From positions 1 through 32,410 of the forward strand of contig NZ_MLCO01000089.1 of assembly GCF_001982615.1 (NCBI RefSeq): a stretch of DNA of 32,410 nucleotides, written 5' to 3'. The position numbers and the translations under genes were made by a program. Shown one piece after another: positions 1-8,425 of this stretch; the first letter of the stretch is position 1, and every line of letters starts with the position of its first letter. The stretch comes from Teichococcus deserti. GTDB lineage: Bacteria > Pseudomonadota > Alphaproteobacteria > Acetobacterales > Acetobacteraceae. The notes under the pieces are model-generated. The model was not told where the DNA came from and did no database searches. It saw only the letters and a program-made list of their open reading frames with translations.

Positions 1-160
1 GGGGTGCGGCGCAGGTCGACATAGAGCAGCCCGCCGGTGCTGCCGAGCTCCGCCAGGAGGGCGAGGAGACCGTGCTGGTGCTGCAGCCGAGCTGCGCCGA
101 TTGCGCCGCCGAGCTCGGCAGCACCGGCGGGCTGCTCTATGTCGACCTGCGCCGCACCCC
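1..160. repeat. Perfect 50-bp inverted repeat at the left window edge
   Basis: Bases 1-50 are the exact reverse complement of bases 111-160, separated by a 60-base loop (51-110). The match starts at base 1, so the arms could extend beyond the window. The right arm reads as part of the long helical-repeat protein. The left arm is also open in that frame, but only as an inverted copy. A perfect 50-bp dyad starting exactly at an end is typical of fold-back chimeric reads or mis-assembled contig ends. A real fold-back element cannot be excluded if the window is internal to a replicon. Confidence 0.9.
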
Positions 161-2150
161 GCGGCGCCAGGCGCCCGCCGGGCGCGACCAGCCGCGCGAG
201 GCCCAGGCCGCCGCGCCCGCGGCATCCCCGCGCGGACGCCGCGGCCAGGCCGAGCCGCCGCCGGCCGCCGAGGACCTCACCGGCCTGCGCGAGAGCATCC
301 TGGGCAAGCTGAACCTGCTGAACGCGGCGCCGGCGCCGCGGCCGCCCGGCCAGGGCGGCACCAGCCCCTCCGGCACCAGCCCCTCCGGCGCAACCCCGGG
401 CGCCGCTGGACCCGGCGGCGCCACGCCGCCGGCGGCCGCGCCGGGCCAGCCGCTGCCCAATCCGCGCTTCGGGCCGAGTTCCGAGGCGGCGCCGAAGCCG
501 CCCTGCCTGGCGCCGCCCTTCAGCTTCCGCGACTGGGCCGGGCGGCAGCCCTATCTGGAGGAGCTGGTGGCGCGCCGGGCTGGCCTGGCGCTGTCCGACC
601 AGGGCCTGGCCGAGATGGCGTCGATGGCCGAGTTCTACGCCATCCACGAGATGCCGCGGGAGGCGCTGGACGTGCTCTCCGCCCCGGTCGCCGAAAGCGC
701 GCCGCCGGAGCTTCGCGCGCGGCTGGAACGCGCCCGCGACATCGCCCGGATCCTGGGCCGCCAGCGCATCGACCCGGGCTCCGTCCTGCTGGCCGAGGCC
801 GCCGATTGCGCGCGCCCCGACCTGCCGCTGTGGCGCGGCCTGGCCGCGGCGCTGACCGGCGACGCGCCGGCCCTGGCGCGCCACGCGCCGCAGATCCGCG
901 CCCTGCTGCGCGACGTGCCCCCCGATCTGCGCATCGCCTTCGCCCATGTCCTGTCGGACGCGGTGGAGGAGGATGTCGAGACCTTGCGCGTGCTGGTGGC
1001 CACGGTGCGCACCATGACGGATCTGCGTCCCGACCAGCAGGTGGTGCGCAACTGGCTGCTGTCACGCCAGGCCCGGCTGGAGGGCAACCGCGCCGACGAG
1101 ATGATGTATCTGGAGCGCGCCGCGCGCGGCCGCAGCGTCGCCGCGCTTTACGCCCGGGCGCGCCTGGCGGCGCTGAACCTGATGCGCCAGGACGCCGAGG
1201 GCCAGCGCGCCGAGCAGGCGCTGATCGACTTCGCCCGCACCTACCGGCACGACCCGCTGGGCGAGGAATCTGCCATCCTCTATGCCCAGCGCCTGCTGGA
1301 GCGCGGCGACCTGGGCGCCGCGCTGCGCGTCGCCGACGAGGCCAGCCAGGCCTCGGCGCGGCCCACCATGGAAAGCCGTGCGGCGCGGCTGGCGGCGCAG
1401 GCGCTGCGGCTGCTGCTGGTCGATGCGCGCGGCCTGACCCTGCCGCCGGCCGGCGAGCGTCTGGCGCTCTACTGGCAGTATGAAGGCTATGCGACGCCGG
1501 GCGAGCGCGGCGACGACATCCGGCTGGGGGCTGCGCGGCTGATGCTGGACCAGGGCCTGCCCGACGCGGCGCTGGAGGCCAGCCGGCAACTGGCCGCCGC
1601 CACCATCGCCCAGCCCGACGGCGCGCTGCTGCAGGCCCGGGCCGAGGCGCTGGCCGAGCAAGGCGACCCGCTGCGCGCCCTGGCGTTGCTGCAGCCGCTG
1701 CCGGCATCCGATCCGGCGAAGCGCATCGCGGCGCTCGCCTTGTCGCGGCTGGGCAAGCCGCTGGAAGGAGCGCAGGCGCTGGCCGGACTCGACGAGCTGG
1801 CTGACCGCCAGGCGCGCGCGGCGCTGCTGTTCCAGGGCCAGGCCTGGGGCGAGGCGGCGACCGCCTATGCCGAGCTGCTGCGGGAGAGCTCGCTCGACCC
1901 GCCGACCCGCTCCGAGGCGACGGCGCGGCTGGCCAGCGCCGCGGCGCTCGCCCGCCCGCGCGTCGCCCTGCCCGGCGAGCTGCTGGCGCCCGAGGGCAGT
2001 GCCGCCGCCCTGCTGCGGCTGTCCGACAACACCGCGCCGGCGCCGCCGCGCGGCGTCGCCGCGGCCCGCCAGGCGATCAGCCGCAGCCGGCAGATCGAGC
2101 AGGTGCTGCCCGCGCCGCCCGCCGCGCCCGCGACACCAGGGAGGAACTGA
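3..2150 (+). CDS. Helical-repeat (TPR-like) protein upstream of flgF, N-terminus not resolved
   Basis: The frame is open from the left edge to a TGA at 2148-2150. A GTG at 72 is the first conventional start, but the true start may lie outside, because bases 1-50 may be artefactual. The first part carries a Cys-x2-Cys pair, then a Pro/Gly/Ser/Ala-rich linker containing a tandem TSPSG repeat (DNA period 15, about 357-386). The rest, from about base 500 to 2000, is Ala/Leu/Arg-rich with repeated helix pairs of the kind seen in TPR or other alpha-solenoid proteins, for example the segment around 620-690 and the A-L-L-Q-A-R-A-E-A-L-A-E-Q-G segment near 1620-1660. It ends 2 bases before flgF and so is probably cotranscribed with it. 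That suggests a flagellum- or motility-linked scaffold, but I do not recognise a specific family. No enzyme motif was seen. Confidence 0.7.
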   Translation, partial: GAAQVDIEQPAGAAELRQEGEETVLVLQPSCADCAAELGSTGGLLYVDLRRTPRRQAPAGRDQPREAQAAAPAASPRGRRGQAEPPPAAEDLTGLRESILGKLNLLNAAPAPRPPGQGGTSPSGTSPSGATPGAAGPGGATPPAAAPGQPLPNPRFGPSSEAAPKPPCLAPPFSFRDWAGRQPYLEELVARRAGLALSDQGLAEMASMAEFYAIHEMPREALDVLSAPVAESAPPELRARLERARDIARILGRQRIDPGSVLLAEAADCARPDLPLWRGLAAALTGDAPALARHAPQIRALLRDVPPDLRIAFAHVLSDAVEEDVETLRVLVATVRTMTDLRPDQQVVRNWLLSRQARLEGNRADEMMYLERAARGRSVAALYARARLAALNLMRQDAEGQRAEQALIDFARTYRHDPLGEESAILYAQRLLERGDLGAALRVADEASQASARPTMESRAARLAAQALRLLLVDARGLTLPPAGERLALYWQYEGYATPGERGDDIRLGAARLMLDQGLPDAALEASRQLAAATIAQPDGALLQARAEALAEQGDPLRALALLQPLPASDPAKRIAALALSRLGKPLEGAQALAGLDELADRQARAALLFQGQAWGEAATAYAELLRESSLDPPTRSEATARLASAAALARPRVALPGELLAPEGSAAALLRLSDNTAPAPPRGVAAARQAISRSRQIEQVLPAPPAAPATPGRN

Positions 2151-2152
2151 GC

Positions 2153-2914
2153 ATGGACAGTCCGAGCGTCGTCAGCCTCTCCGGCCAGCTCGCGCTGCGG
2201 CAGCAGATGGAGGTGGTGGCCAACAACCTGGCCAATGCCACCAGCACCGGCTATCGCGGCGACCGCACGCTGTTCCAGAGCCATGTGAACCGGCTGGCCG
2301 TGCCGGGACGCGAGATCGCCTTCGTGCAGGACCGCGCCACCTATATCGACACCCGCCAGGGCGAGATCGGGGCCACTGGCAATCCGCTCGACATGGCGAT
2401 CGACGGCGAGGGCTTCTTCGCGGTCGAACGGCCGGGCAATGCCGGCCGCGGCTACAGCCGCGACGGCCGCTTCAAGATGAGCGCTGAGGGCGCACTGGTC
2501 GACAGCAGCGGCCGCGCCATCTCCGGCGAGGGCGGCGCCCGCATCCTGCTGCCCGAGCGCGCCACCAGCATCGAGGTGCGCGCCGACGGCAACGTGCTGG
2601 CCACCGTCGAGGGGCGGGTGGAGCAGGTCGGCCGCATCGGCCTGTTCACCGCCGGCGACATGCGCGGCGTGCGCAAGGCCGGCGACGGGCTGATGGACAT
2701 CCCCGCCAACCAGCTGCAGCCGATCGACCCGACCCAGCCGGGGACGCGGACGCGGCTGGTGCAGGGCGCGCTCGAGGCCTCGACCATCCAGCCGGTGCAG
2801 GAACTCGCCAACCTGACCCTGGTGCAGCGCGCCTATGAGACCATGCAGCGCTTCATCGCCGATGACGACCAGCGGATGCGGCGGATGATCGAGATGCTGG
2901 GCCGGCCGAACTGA
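2153..2914 (+). CDS. flgF: Flagellar basal-body rod protein FlgF
   Basis: This 253-residue protein is a proximal/distal rod component of the flagellar basal body, secreted through the flagellar type III apparatus. The N-terminus has the axial-protein signature (QQMEVVANNLANATSTGYR), with the conserved NNLAN and TxGY residues. The middle has the FlgE/F/G D1-type segment (NPLDMAIDGEGFF, YSRDGRF). The C-terminus has the coiled-coil partner helix (QELANLTLVQRAYETMQRFI). Length matches the family (about 250). The start is set by an AGGGAGGA Shine-Dalgarno just upstream and a 2-base gap from the previous stop. It is followed by flgG, the usual alphaproteobacterial order. Confidence 0.96.
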   Translation: MDSPSVVSLSGQLALRQQMEVVANNLANATSTGYRGDRTLFQSHVNRLAVPGREIAFVQDRATYIDTRQGEIGATGNPLDMAIDGEGFFAVERPGNAGRGYSRDGRFKMSAEGALVDSSGRAISGEGGARILLPERATSIEVRADGNVLATVEGRVEQVGRIGLFTAGDMRGVRKAGDGLMDIPANQLQPIDPTQPGTRTRLVQGALEASTIQPVQELANLTLVQRAYETMQRFIADDDQRMRRMIEMLGRPN

Positions 2915-2988
2915 CCGTCCCTCCCCTTCCTCTCCCGTGACGCAAGGCCAGCGGCACCGCCGGCGCCGGCCAAGGAAAGCGAAAAACC

Positions 2989-3771
2989 ATGCGCGCCATG
3001 AACATCGCGGCCACCGGCATGCAGGCCCAGCAGACCAATGTCGAGGTCATCGCCCACAACATCGCCAATGTCTCCACCACCGCCTACACCCGGCGCAAGG
3101 CGGAGTTCCAGGACCTGCTCTACCAGAGCTCGGAACGCGTCGGCTCCTCCTCCTCCGAGGCGGGGACGCTGCTGCCGGTGGGCACGCAGGTGGGCCTGGG
3201 CGTGCGCAGCTCGGCGATCAACCGCATCACCCTGCAGGGCACGCTGCAGGAGACCGGCAATGTCTACGACGTGGCGCTGGAGGGCCGCGGCTATTTCGGC
3301 ATCAACCTGCCGGACGGCACCGTCGCCTATACCCGCGACGGCACCTTCAAGCTGTCGAACCAGGGCCAGATCGTCACCAGCGACGGCTATCCGGTGCAGC
3401 CGGCGATCAACATCCCCGTCGAGGTGCGCGACGTCACCATCAACCAGGCCGGCGAGGTGCTGGTCACCCAGGCCAATGGCCAGCAGCAGAATGTCGGCCG
3501 GCTGGAGCTCTTCACCTTCCCCAACGAGGCCGGGCTCGAGGCGATCGGCGGCAACAAGTTCCTGGAGACCGAGGCTTCCGGCCAGCCGAACCAGGGCCTG
3601 CCGACCGATCCCGGCTACGGCAAGATCCGCCAGTACTATCTCGAGGCCTCCAACGTGAACGTGGTGCAGGAGATCACCCAGCTGATCGCCGCCCAGCGCG
3701 CCTACGAGATGAACTCCAAGGTCATCGAGGCGACCGACCAGATGCTGCAGACCACCAACAACGTGCGGTGA
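2989..3771 (+). CDS. flgG: Flagellar distal rod protein FlgG
   Basis: This 260-residue protein forms the distal rod that crosses the periplasm. It starts with the axial motif (QQTNVEVIAHNIANVSTTAYTRR), continues with FQDLLYQSS and a GVRSSAI-type segment, and carries YTRDGTFKLS in the central domain. It ends with the highly conserved LEASNVNVVQEITQLIAAQRAYEM..ATDQML region that separates FlgG from FlgF. Length equals the family norm (about 260). A purine-rich AAGGAAAG lies before the ATG. The 74-base gap from flgF shows nothing else. Its stop codon overlaps the Shine-Dalgarno (TGAGG) of flgA, so the two are probably coupled in translation. Confidence 0.97.
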   Translation: MRAMNIAATGMQAQQTNVEVIAHNIANVSTTAYTRRKAEFQDLLYQSSERVGSSSSEAGTLLPVGTQVGLGVRSSAINRITLQGTLQETGNVYDVALEGRGYFGINLPDGTVAYTRDGTFKLSNQGQIVTSDGYPVQPAINIPVEVRDVTINQAGEVLVTQANGQQQNVGRLELFTFPNEAGLEAIGGNKFLETEASGQPNQGLPTDPGYGKIRQYYLEASNVNVVQEITQLIAAQRAYEMNSKVIEATDQMLQTTNNVR

Positions 3772-3779
3772 GGCGGCCC

Positions 3780-4220
3780 ATGTCCCTCTGGCTTCCTCCC
3801 CTCGTCGCCGCGCTGCTGCTGTCGGCGGCCCCCGTGGCGGCGCGGGAGGTCTGGCATGCGACCCGGCAGCTCGCGCCCGGCGACATCATCGCCAGCCAGG
3901 ATGTCGAGGCCATGGCCCCGCGCCGGCCGATGCCCGGGCTGATCGAGGCCGAGCGCAACCTGGTCGGGCTCGAGGTCAAGCGCCGGGTGCGCGGCAGCGC
4001 GGCGCTGACCGAGCGCGATGTCGGCGAGCCTTCCGCCATCCGTTCCACCCAGATGATCCGCGTCTTCTGGAAGCGCGCCGGCGTCACCCTGGAGATGGAG
4101 GGGCGGGCCATGGAATCCGGCGCGCTGGGCGAGATGATCCGGGTGCACAACCCGCGCAGCGGCCGCACCATCCGCGCGCTCGTGGTGGCCGATGGCACCG
4201 CCGAGGTACGCGCGCCATGA
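3780..4220 (+). CDS. flgA: Flagellar P-ring assembly chaperone FlgA (short form)
   Basis: This 146-residue secreted protein fits FlgA, the periplasmic chaperone for assembly of the FlgI P-ring. Residues 1-21 form a Sec signal peptide (hydrophobic LPPLVAALLLSAAPVAA, cleavage likely after AAA/A-R-E). The mature part is a SAF-type domain: RQLAPGDIIASQDVE, then LVGLEVKRRVRGSAALTERDV, and a C-terminal segment with GALGEMIRVHNPRSGRTIRALVV. That ending (I-x-V-x-N-x-x-S-x-x-x-I-x-A-x-V) is the conserved FlgA signature. It is shorter than enterobacterial FlgA (about 219) and lacks an extra N-terminal domain. The ATG at 3780 has GAGG 6 bases upstream. The end overlaps flgH by 4 bases (ATGA). No flgI is present in the window. 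Confidence 0.93.
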   Translation: MSLWLPPLVAALLLSAAPVAAREVWHATRQLAPGDIIASQDVEAMAPRRPMPGLIEAERNLVGLEVKRRVRGSAALTERDVGEPSAIRSTQMIRVFWKRAGVTLEMEGRAMESGALGEMIRVHNPRSGRTIRALVVADGTAEVRAP

Positions 4221-4960
4221 CCCGCCGCACCGCCCTGCTGGCGCTGGCCGCCCTTGGCCTCGCCGGCTGCGACAGCTTCGGCCATATCGGACGCCCGCCG
4301 CCGATCTCGGCCCCCGGCGCCATCGAGGCCATCCCGCCGATCGCCGAGGGCGACACGCCGATCGAGGTCTCCAACCGGCCGCGCCTGGCCGGCACCGGGC
4401 CGACCCTGCCGGGCTCGCTCTGGCGCGCGGGCTCGCGCAGCTTCTTCCGCGACCAGCGCGCCCGCACCGTCGGCGACCTGCTGACGGTCGAGATCGAGAT
4501 CGACGACAGCGCCCAGTTCGACAACAAGACCGAGCTGGAGCACAAGGCCGAGCAGACCTTGAACATGCCCTTCCTTTTCGGGCTGCAGGGCATCTTCGGC
4601 CGCATCTTCGGCGGGCAGACGGCGCCGGCGGTGAGCCTGGGCGGCGACAGCACCGCCGACGGCACCGGCAAGATCCGCCGCAACGAGAAGATCCGGCTGC
4701 AGCTGGCGGCGACCGTCATCCGCGTGCTGCCCAGCGGCAATCTGGAGATCGCCGGCTCGCAGGAGATCCGCGTCAACAACGAGCTGCGCGAGCTGCAGCT
4801 GCGCGGGCTGATCCGGCCGGAGGATATCCGCCCCAACAACCGCATCGCCTCGGAAAAGATTGCCGAGGCCCGCATCGCCTATGGCGGCCGCGGCGTCTCC
4901 AGCGACCTGCAGCGGCCGCGCTGGGGCCAGCAGATCATGGAGCGCGTGCTGCCCTATTGA
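4217..4960 (+). CDS. flgH: Flagellar L-ring lipoprotein FlgH
   Basis: This 247-residue outer-membrane lipoprotein forms the L-ring bushing around the flagellar rod. The N-terminus is a lipoprotein signal with lipobox L-A-G-C (lipidated Cys18). Family segments follow: GSLWRAGSRSFFRDQRARTVGDLLTVEIEI, then the Lys/Arg-Asn-Glu-Lys-Ile segment before LAATVIRVLPSGNLEIAGSQEIRVNNE, and the C-terminal GLIRPEDIRPNNRIASEKIAEARIAYGGRG. The last is diagnostic of FlgH. The ATG overlaps the flgA stop by 4 bases, so translation is likely coupled. It is the last gene of the flagellar run here. Its 3' end overlaps the convergent membrane-protein gene by 7 bases. Confidence 0.96.
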   Translation: MTRRTALLALAALGLAGCDSFGHIGRPPPISAPGAIEAIPPIAEGDTPIEVSNRPRLAGTGPTLPGSLWRAGSRSFFRDQRARTVGDLLTVEIEIDDSAQFDNKTELEHKAEQTLNMPFLFGLQGIFGRIFGGQTAPAVSLGGDSTADGTGKIRRNEKIRLQLAATVIRVLPSGNLEIAGSQEIRVNNELRELQLRGLIRPEDIRPNNRIASEKIAEARIAYGGRGVSSDLQRPRWGQQIMERVLPY

Positions 4961-5508
4961 TCAGGACGTGCGGCCAGCACCGCGTCGCGCAGCGCGGCGG
5001 CGACCTCGGGGCCGAGGCCGCCGGCGACCAGCAGGGGGGTGCCCTCCCCCGCCGTCTCGGCCAGCAGCGCGGTCTCGGCGGCGTGCTGGCGGGCGGCGAT
5101 GCGGGCGGCCAGCGCATGCAGCCCGGGCGCCGCGGCGGCCTGGCGGCCCGGCTCGGGCTGGCGCAGGGTCAGGCTGCGCAGCTCCGACCATGGCAGGTGC
5201 CGCTCCGGCAGGGTCAGGCCGGAGGCATCCAGCAGCAGCGGCCGCGGCCCGCGCCCCTGCCGCGCCCGGCGCAGAGCGAACGCTGCCACTGCCACCACCG
5301 CCAGCCCGGCCAGCGCCGCGGCCAGCCCGACCGGCTCGTGCCGCGCGGGATCGATCAGCACCGCCAGGGCCGGCAGGCCGAAGAGCAGCCCCAGCAGCCA
5401 GGCCGCTGCCAGGAAGGACAGCGCCGGCCGCGCGGGATGCACGGTGATCCGCACCCCCCGCGCCTGCGCCTCGCGCGTGAAGCGCCCCTGATCCTGTCTC
5501 GTCTCCAT
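4954..5508 (-). CDS. Small inner-membrane protein, two predicted helices
   Basis: 184 residues read from the ATG at 5508. After about 30 polar residues there are two adjacent hydrophobic stretches (ALSFLAAAWLLGLLFGLPALAVLI, and GLAAALAGLAVVAVAAFAL). A soluble domain follows, beginning RRARQGRGPRPLLLDASGLTLPERHLPWSELRSLTL. This hairpin-plus-beta layout resembles small membrane proteins with a PH-like cytoplasmic domain, but I cannot name a family. The frame stays open to an ATG at 5604, which would add 32 residues including a CIRC...CAYC pair. I prefer 5508 because the longer version would place the 5548-5564 palindrome inside the coding region. The gene converges on flgH with a 7-base overlap. 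Confidence 0.7.
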   Translation of the reverse strand: METRQDQGRFTREAQARGVRITVHPARPALSFLAAAWLLGLLFGLPALAVLIDPARHEPVGLAAALAGLAVVAVAAFALRRARQGRGPRPLLLDASGLTLPERHLPWSELRSLTLRQPEPGRQAAAAPGLHALAARIAARQHAAETALLAETAGEGTPLLVAGGLGPEVAAALRDAVLAARPDQ

Positions 5509-5547
5509 GGCGCAACAGTAAGCGCAGGCGTGGCCGGGCGCCACGGC

Positions 5548-5564
5548 TTTGCATCGGATGCAAA
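5548..5564. promoter_or_regulatory. 17-bp perfect palindrome, candidate operator
   Basis: The sequence TTTGCATCGGATGCAAA has 8-base arms around one central base. It lies 40 bases upstream of the start of the membrane-protein gene (5508) and about 230 bases upstream of rfbC, in the divergent control region. Symmetry and position fit a binding site for a dimeric regulator. No regulator is identified, so its function is inference. Confidence 0.45.
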
Positions 5565-5750
5565 CCAAAGAGGCGAACTCGCGGCTTCGTGAGGCTGTTT
5601 TCAAGAAAGGCCAGAGGGCTTTGCCAATCGCGGCGCGCCGGGGTAAATCCTACCGAGAACTCAATGCTTAATTGAAAGTCCATTCTTTCGGCCCGCCCGC
5701 CGGGTCGTGCGCGTGAAAATCATATGCTAGGCAATTGATTTGCAGCGTCT

Positions 5751-5772
5751 CACCATGGTGCATTGCAGCAAT
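5751..5772. promoter_or_regulatory. Pair of small palindromes in the rfb operon leader
   Basis: CACCATGGTG at 5751-5760 is a perfect 10-base palindrome. It is followed at once by ATTGCAGCAAT at 5762-5772, a perfect dyad with 5-base arms. Both lie within the 41 bases before the preferred rfbC start, downstream of an unusually AT-rich stretch (5660-5740) that probably holds the operon promoter. They could be an operator or form small stem-loops in the leader. No clear -35/-10 pair could be chosen. Confidence 0.3.
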
Positions 5773-5791
5773 CCAGGTTAAGGGCCCTTTC

Positions 5792-6421
5792 ATGTCGACC
5801 GCTTTGCCCGATCGTGCCCTGGCGGCCATCCAGCAGGGGGAACTGCGTGAGGTGCGCAGTTCGCGCAATTTCACCCTGGCCAGCTTCACGATGGACGGGC
5901 CGATCCTTGTCGAGACACGGCGCTTCGGCGATGCCCGCGGCGCCTTCTCCGAGACCTACAGCGCGCGCGACTTCGCCGCCTGCGGCCTGACGACCGAGTT
6001 CGTGCAGGACAATTTCTCCATCTCCCAGCCAGCCGGCACGCTGCGCGGGCTGCATTTCCAGTCGCAGCCGGAGCCGCAGGCTAAGCTGGTCCGCGTCCTC
6101 TCGGGCCGGGTGCTCGACGTCGCCGTCGACCTGCGCCGCGCCTCGCCCACCTACGGCCAGTATGTCGCGGTCGAGCTCTCGGCCGAGGCCGGCAACCAGC
6201 TCTATGTCCCGGTCGGCTTCGCGCATGGCTTCTGCACGCTCGAACCGGATTGCGCCGTCGCCTACAAGGTCAGCGGCTATTATGCGCCGGCCAGCGACAA
6301 GGGCCTCGCCTGGGACGACCCGGATGTCGGCATCCGCTGGACCCTGCCTGCCGGCGGCCCGGTGCTCTCCGACAAGGATTCCCGCCAGCCCAGGCTGCGC
6401 GACCTCCCCGACTACTTCTGA
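5792..6421 (+). CDS. rfbC: dTDP-4-dehydrorhamnose 3,5-epimerase RfbC/RmlC
   Basis: RmlC converts dTDP-4-keto-6-deoxyglucose to dTDP-4-keto-rhamnose, the third step of dTDP-L-rhamnose synthesis, in the cytoplasm. In the 209-residue reading, conserved elements are [12 protein letters not shown] (45-56), [15 protein letters not shown] with catalytic His88, [13 protein letters not shown] (111-122), the cupin segment VPVGFAHGF (139-147) and YKVSGYYAP...[13 protein letters not shown] (158-183). The start at 5792 has TAAGGG upstream. It gives about 34 more residues than the usual RmlC (about 180), so a start at the internal ATG 5891 is possible though it lacks a ribosome site. First gene of the sugar-nucleotide operon. 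Confidence 0.95.
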   Translation: MSTALPDRALAAIQQGELREVRSSRNFTLASFTMDGPILVETRRFGDARGAFSETYSARDFAACGLTTEFVQDNFSISQPAGTLRGLHFQSQPEPQAKLVRVLSGRVLDVAVDLRRASPTYGQYVAVELSAEAGNQLYVPVGFAHGFCTLEPDCAVAYKVSGYYAPASDKGLAWDDPDVGIRWTLPAGGPVLSDKDSRQPRLRDLPDYF

Positions 6422-6449
6422 CGTCAGCATTCTGCAGAGGACGCCCCTG

Positions 6450-7520
6450 ATGCGCATCCTGGTCACCGGCGGCGCCGGTTTCATCGGCTCGGCCCTGGTC
6501 CGGCGCCTCGTCCTCGATCAGGTCGCCGAGGCGGTGCTGGTGGTCGACAAGCTGACCTATGCCGGCGAGCGCCGCTCCTTACGGGACTGCGAAGGCAAGC
6601 CGGGCTTCGGCTTCCTGCAGGCCGACATCGCGGACGCCGAGGCGATGGCCAAGGCCATGGCCGATTTCCGCCCCGATGCGGTGATGCATCTGGCGGCCGA
6701 GAGCCATGTCGACCGCTCGATCGCCGGCGCTGCGCCCTTCGTGCAGACCAACCTGGTCGGCACCTTCGTCCTGCTGGAAGCCGCCCGCGCCTATTGGCTG
6801 GGCCTCGAGGGCGCCGCGAAGGAAAACTTCCGCTTCCTGCATATCTCAACGGACGAGGTCTTCGGCTCGCTCGGCGCGACGGGCTATTTCACCGAGACCA
6901 CTCCCTATTCCCCGCGCTCGCCCTATTCGGCGACCAAGGCGGGCTCGGACCACCTGGTCGCCGCCTGGCACGAGACCTATGGCCTGCCGACGCTGATGAC
7001 CAACTGCTCGAACAATTACGGGCCGTTCCATTTCCCCGAGAAGCTGATCCCGCTGACCATCCTCAACGCCCTCGAGGGCAAGCCGCTGCCGGTCTACGGC
7101 AAGGGCGAGAATGTCCGCGACTGGCTTTTCGTCGACGACCATGTCACCGCGCTGATCGCCGTGCTGCAGCGGGGCAAGCCGGGCCAGACCTACAATGTCG
7201 GCGGCAATTCCGAGCGGCGGAACATCGAGGTGGTGGAAGCCATCTGCGACACGCTCGACCGGCTGCGCCCCGATGCCGCCGGCCCGCGCCGCCGGCTGAT
7301 CAGCTTCGTCACCGACCGCCCCGGCCATGATGCGCGCTATGCCATCGATGCCAGCAAGCTGAAGGCCGAGCTCGGCTGGGAGCCGTCCGAGACCTTCGCG
7401 ACCGGCCTCGAGAAGACCATTGCCTGGTATCTCGAGAACGACTGGTGGTGGCAGCCGCTGCGCGAGCGCGTCTATAGCGGCGAGCGCCTGGGTCTTCTCC
7501 CCGCCAAGGCCGCCAGCTGA
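6450..7520 (+). CDS. rfbB: dTDP-glucose 4,6-dehydratase RfbB/RmlB
   Basis: RmlB is an extended short-chain dehydrogenase that dehydrates dTDP-glucose to dTDP-4-keto-6-deoxyglucose using bound NAD. The 356-residue protein has the Rossmann motif GGAGFIG (7-13), [12 protein letters not shown] (80-91) and catalytic STDEVFG with Thr134-Asp135-Glu136. It also has the YxxxK pair (Tyr159, Lys163) and the NNYGP-type substrate segment. Length is standard. AGAGGA lies 9 bases before the ATG. The gap from rfbC is 28 bases. Its TGA stop shares one base with the ATG of rfbD (TGATG), a translational coupling arrangement. Confidence 0.97.
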   Translation: MRILVTGGAGFIGSALVRRLVLDQVAEAVLVVDKLTYAGERRSLRDCEGKPGFGFLQADIADAEAMAKAMADFRPDAVMHLAAESHVDRSIAGAAPFVQTNLVGTFVLLEAARAYWLGLEGAAKENFRFLHISTDEVFGSLGATGYFTETTPYSPRSPYSATKAGSDHLVAAWHETYGLPTLMTNCSNNYGPFHFPEKLIPLTILNALEGKPLPVYGKGENVRDWLFVDDHVTALIAVLQRGKPGQTYNVGGNSERRNIEVVEAICDTLDRLRPDAAGPRRRLISFVTDRPGHDARYAIDASKLKAELGWEPSETFATGLEKTIAWYLENDWWWQPLRERVYSGERLGLLPAKAAS

Positions 7521-8425
7521 TGCGCATCCTGATCGCCGGCCGGGTCGGCCAGGTCGCCTGCGCTTTGCTGCGCGCGCTCGAGCCGGAGGGCCACGAGATC
7601 ACCGCGCTGGAGCCGCCGGAACTCGACCTGACCTCGCGGGAGAGCCTGGCCGCAGCCGTCGCCGCCGCCCGGCCCGAGCTGGTGATCAACGCCGCCGCCT
7701 ATACGGCGGTGGACAAGGCCGAGGACGACACGGCGCTGGCCTTCGCGGTCAACCGGGACGGCGCGGCCTGGCTGGCCGCCGAAGCGGCGGCGGTCGGCGC
7801 CCCCTTCGTGCATTACTCGACGGATTACGTCTTCTCGGGCCTGGGCGGCGCGCCCTATCGCGAGACCGACGCGCCCGGGCCGCAGGGCGTCTATGGCCTG
7901 TCCAAGCTGCAGGGCGAGCGCGCCGTCATGGCCGCCAATCCGCGCAGCGTCATCCTGCGCACCGCCTGGGTCTGCTCGGCCGACGGCAATAATTTTGTGA
8001 AGACCATGCTGCGGCTGGCTTCCACGCGTGACGAGGTCGGTGTTGTCGCCGACCAGTATGGCGCGCCGACCTTCGCCGCTGACCTGGCGGAAGCCGTCCG
8101 CGTCATGGCGCCGCACCTGGTGCAGGCCCAGGCCGGCGATCCGCGCTTCGGCCTGTTCCACCTGACCGGCGCGCCGCACACCACGTGGCACGGCTTCGCC
8201 GAGGCGATCTTCGCCGGCGCCGCCGCCCGCGGCCACAAGGTGCCGACCCTCAAGGCGATCGCCACCGCCGACTACCCGACCCGCGCCGTCCGTCCGGCCG
8301 ATGGCCGGCTCGACTGCAGCCATCTGCAGGCGGTGCACGGCATTCCCGCCGGCGACTGGCGCGCGCGGCTCGACGAGACCTTGACCACGCTGATTGGCCC
8401 CCCGCTGCAGGAAACCATTCGATGA
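7520..8425 (+). CDS. rfbD: dTDP-4-dehydrorhamnose reductase RfbD/RmlD
   Basis: RmlD carries out the last step, NAD(P)H reduction of dTDP-4-keto-rhamnose to dTDP-L-rhamnose. The 301 residues show the family landmarks: [13 protein letters not shown] (56-68), [17 protein letters not shown] (98-107), GVYGLSK with Tyr125 and Lys129, ILRTAWV, and the C-terminal [12 protein letters not shown]. The N-terminal nucleotide motif reads GRVGQVA (7-13) where the textbook form is GxxGQLG, so the third Gly is Ala. This is probably a lineage variant, not damage, because the rest is intact. It overlaps rfbB by one base and rfbA by four (ATGA). Confidence 0.95.
   Translation: MRILIAGRVGQVACALLRALEPEGHEITALEPPELDLTSRESLAAAVAAARPELVINAAAYTAVDKAEDDTALAFAVNRDGAAWLAAEAAAVGAPFVHYSTDYVFSGLGGAPYRETDAPGPQGVYGLSKLQGERAVMAANPRSVILRTAWVCSADGNNFVKTMLRLASTRDEVGVVADQYGAPTFAADLAEAVRVMAPHLVQAQAGDPRFGLFHLTGAPHTTWHGFAEAIFAGAAARGHKVPTLKAIATADYPTRAVRPADGRLDCSHLQAVHGIPAGDWRARLDETLTTLIGPPLQETIR

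Noticed and set aside
5509-5604. N-terminal extension of the membrane protein with two Cys-x2-Cys pairs (zinc-ribbon-like)
   Set aside because: It would place the 17-bp palindrome inside coding sequence, and the segment lacks other zinc-ribbon features. The shorter start is simpler, though not proven.
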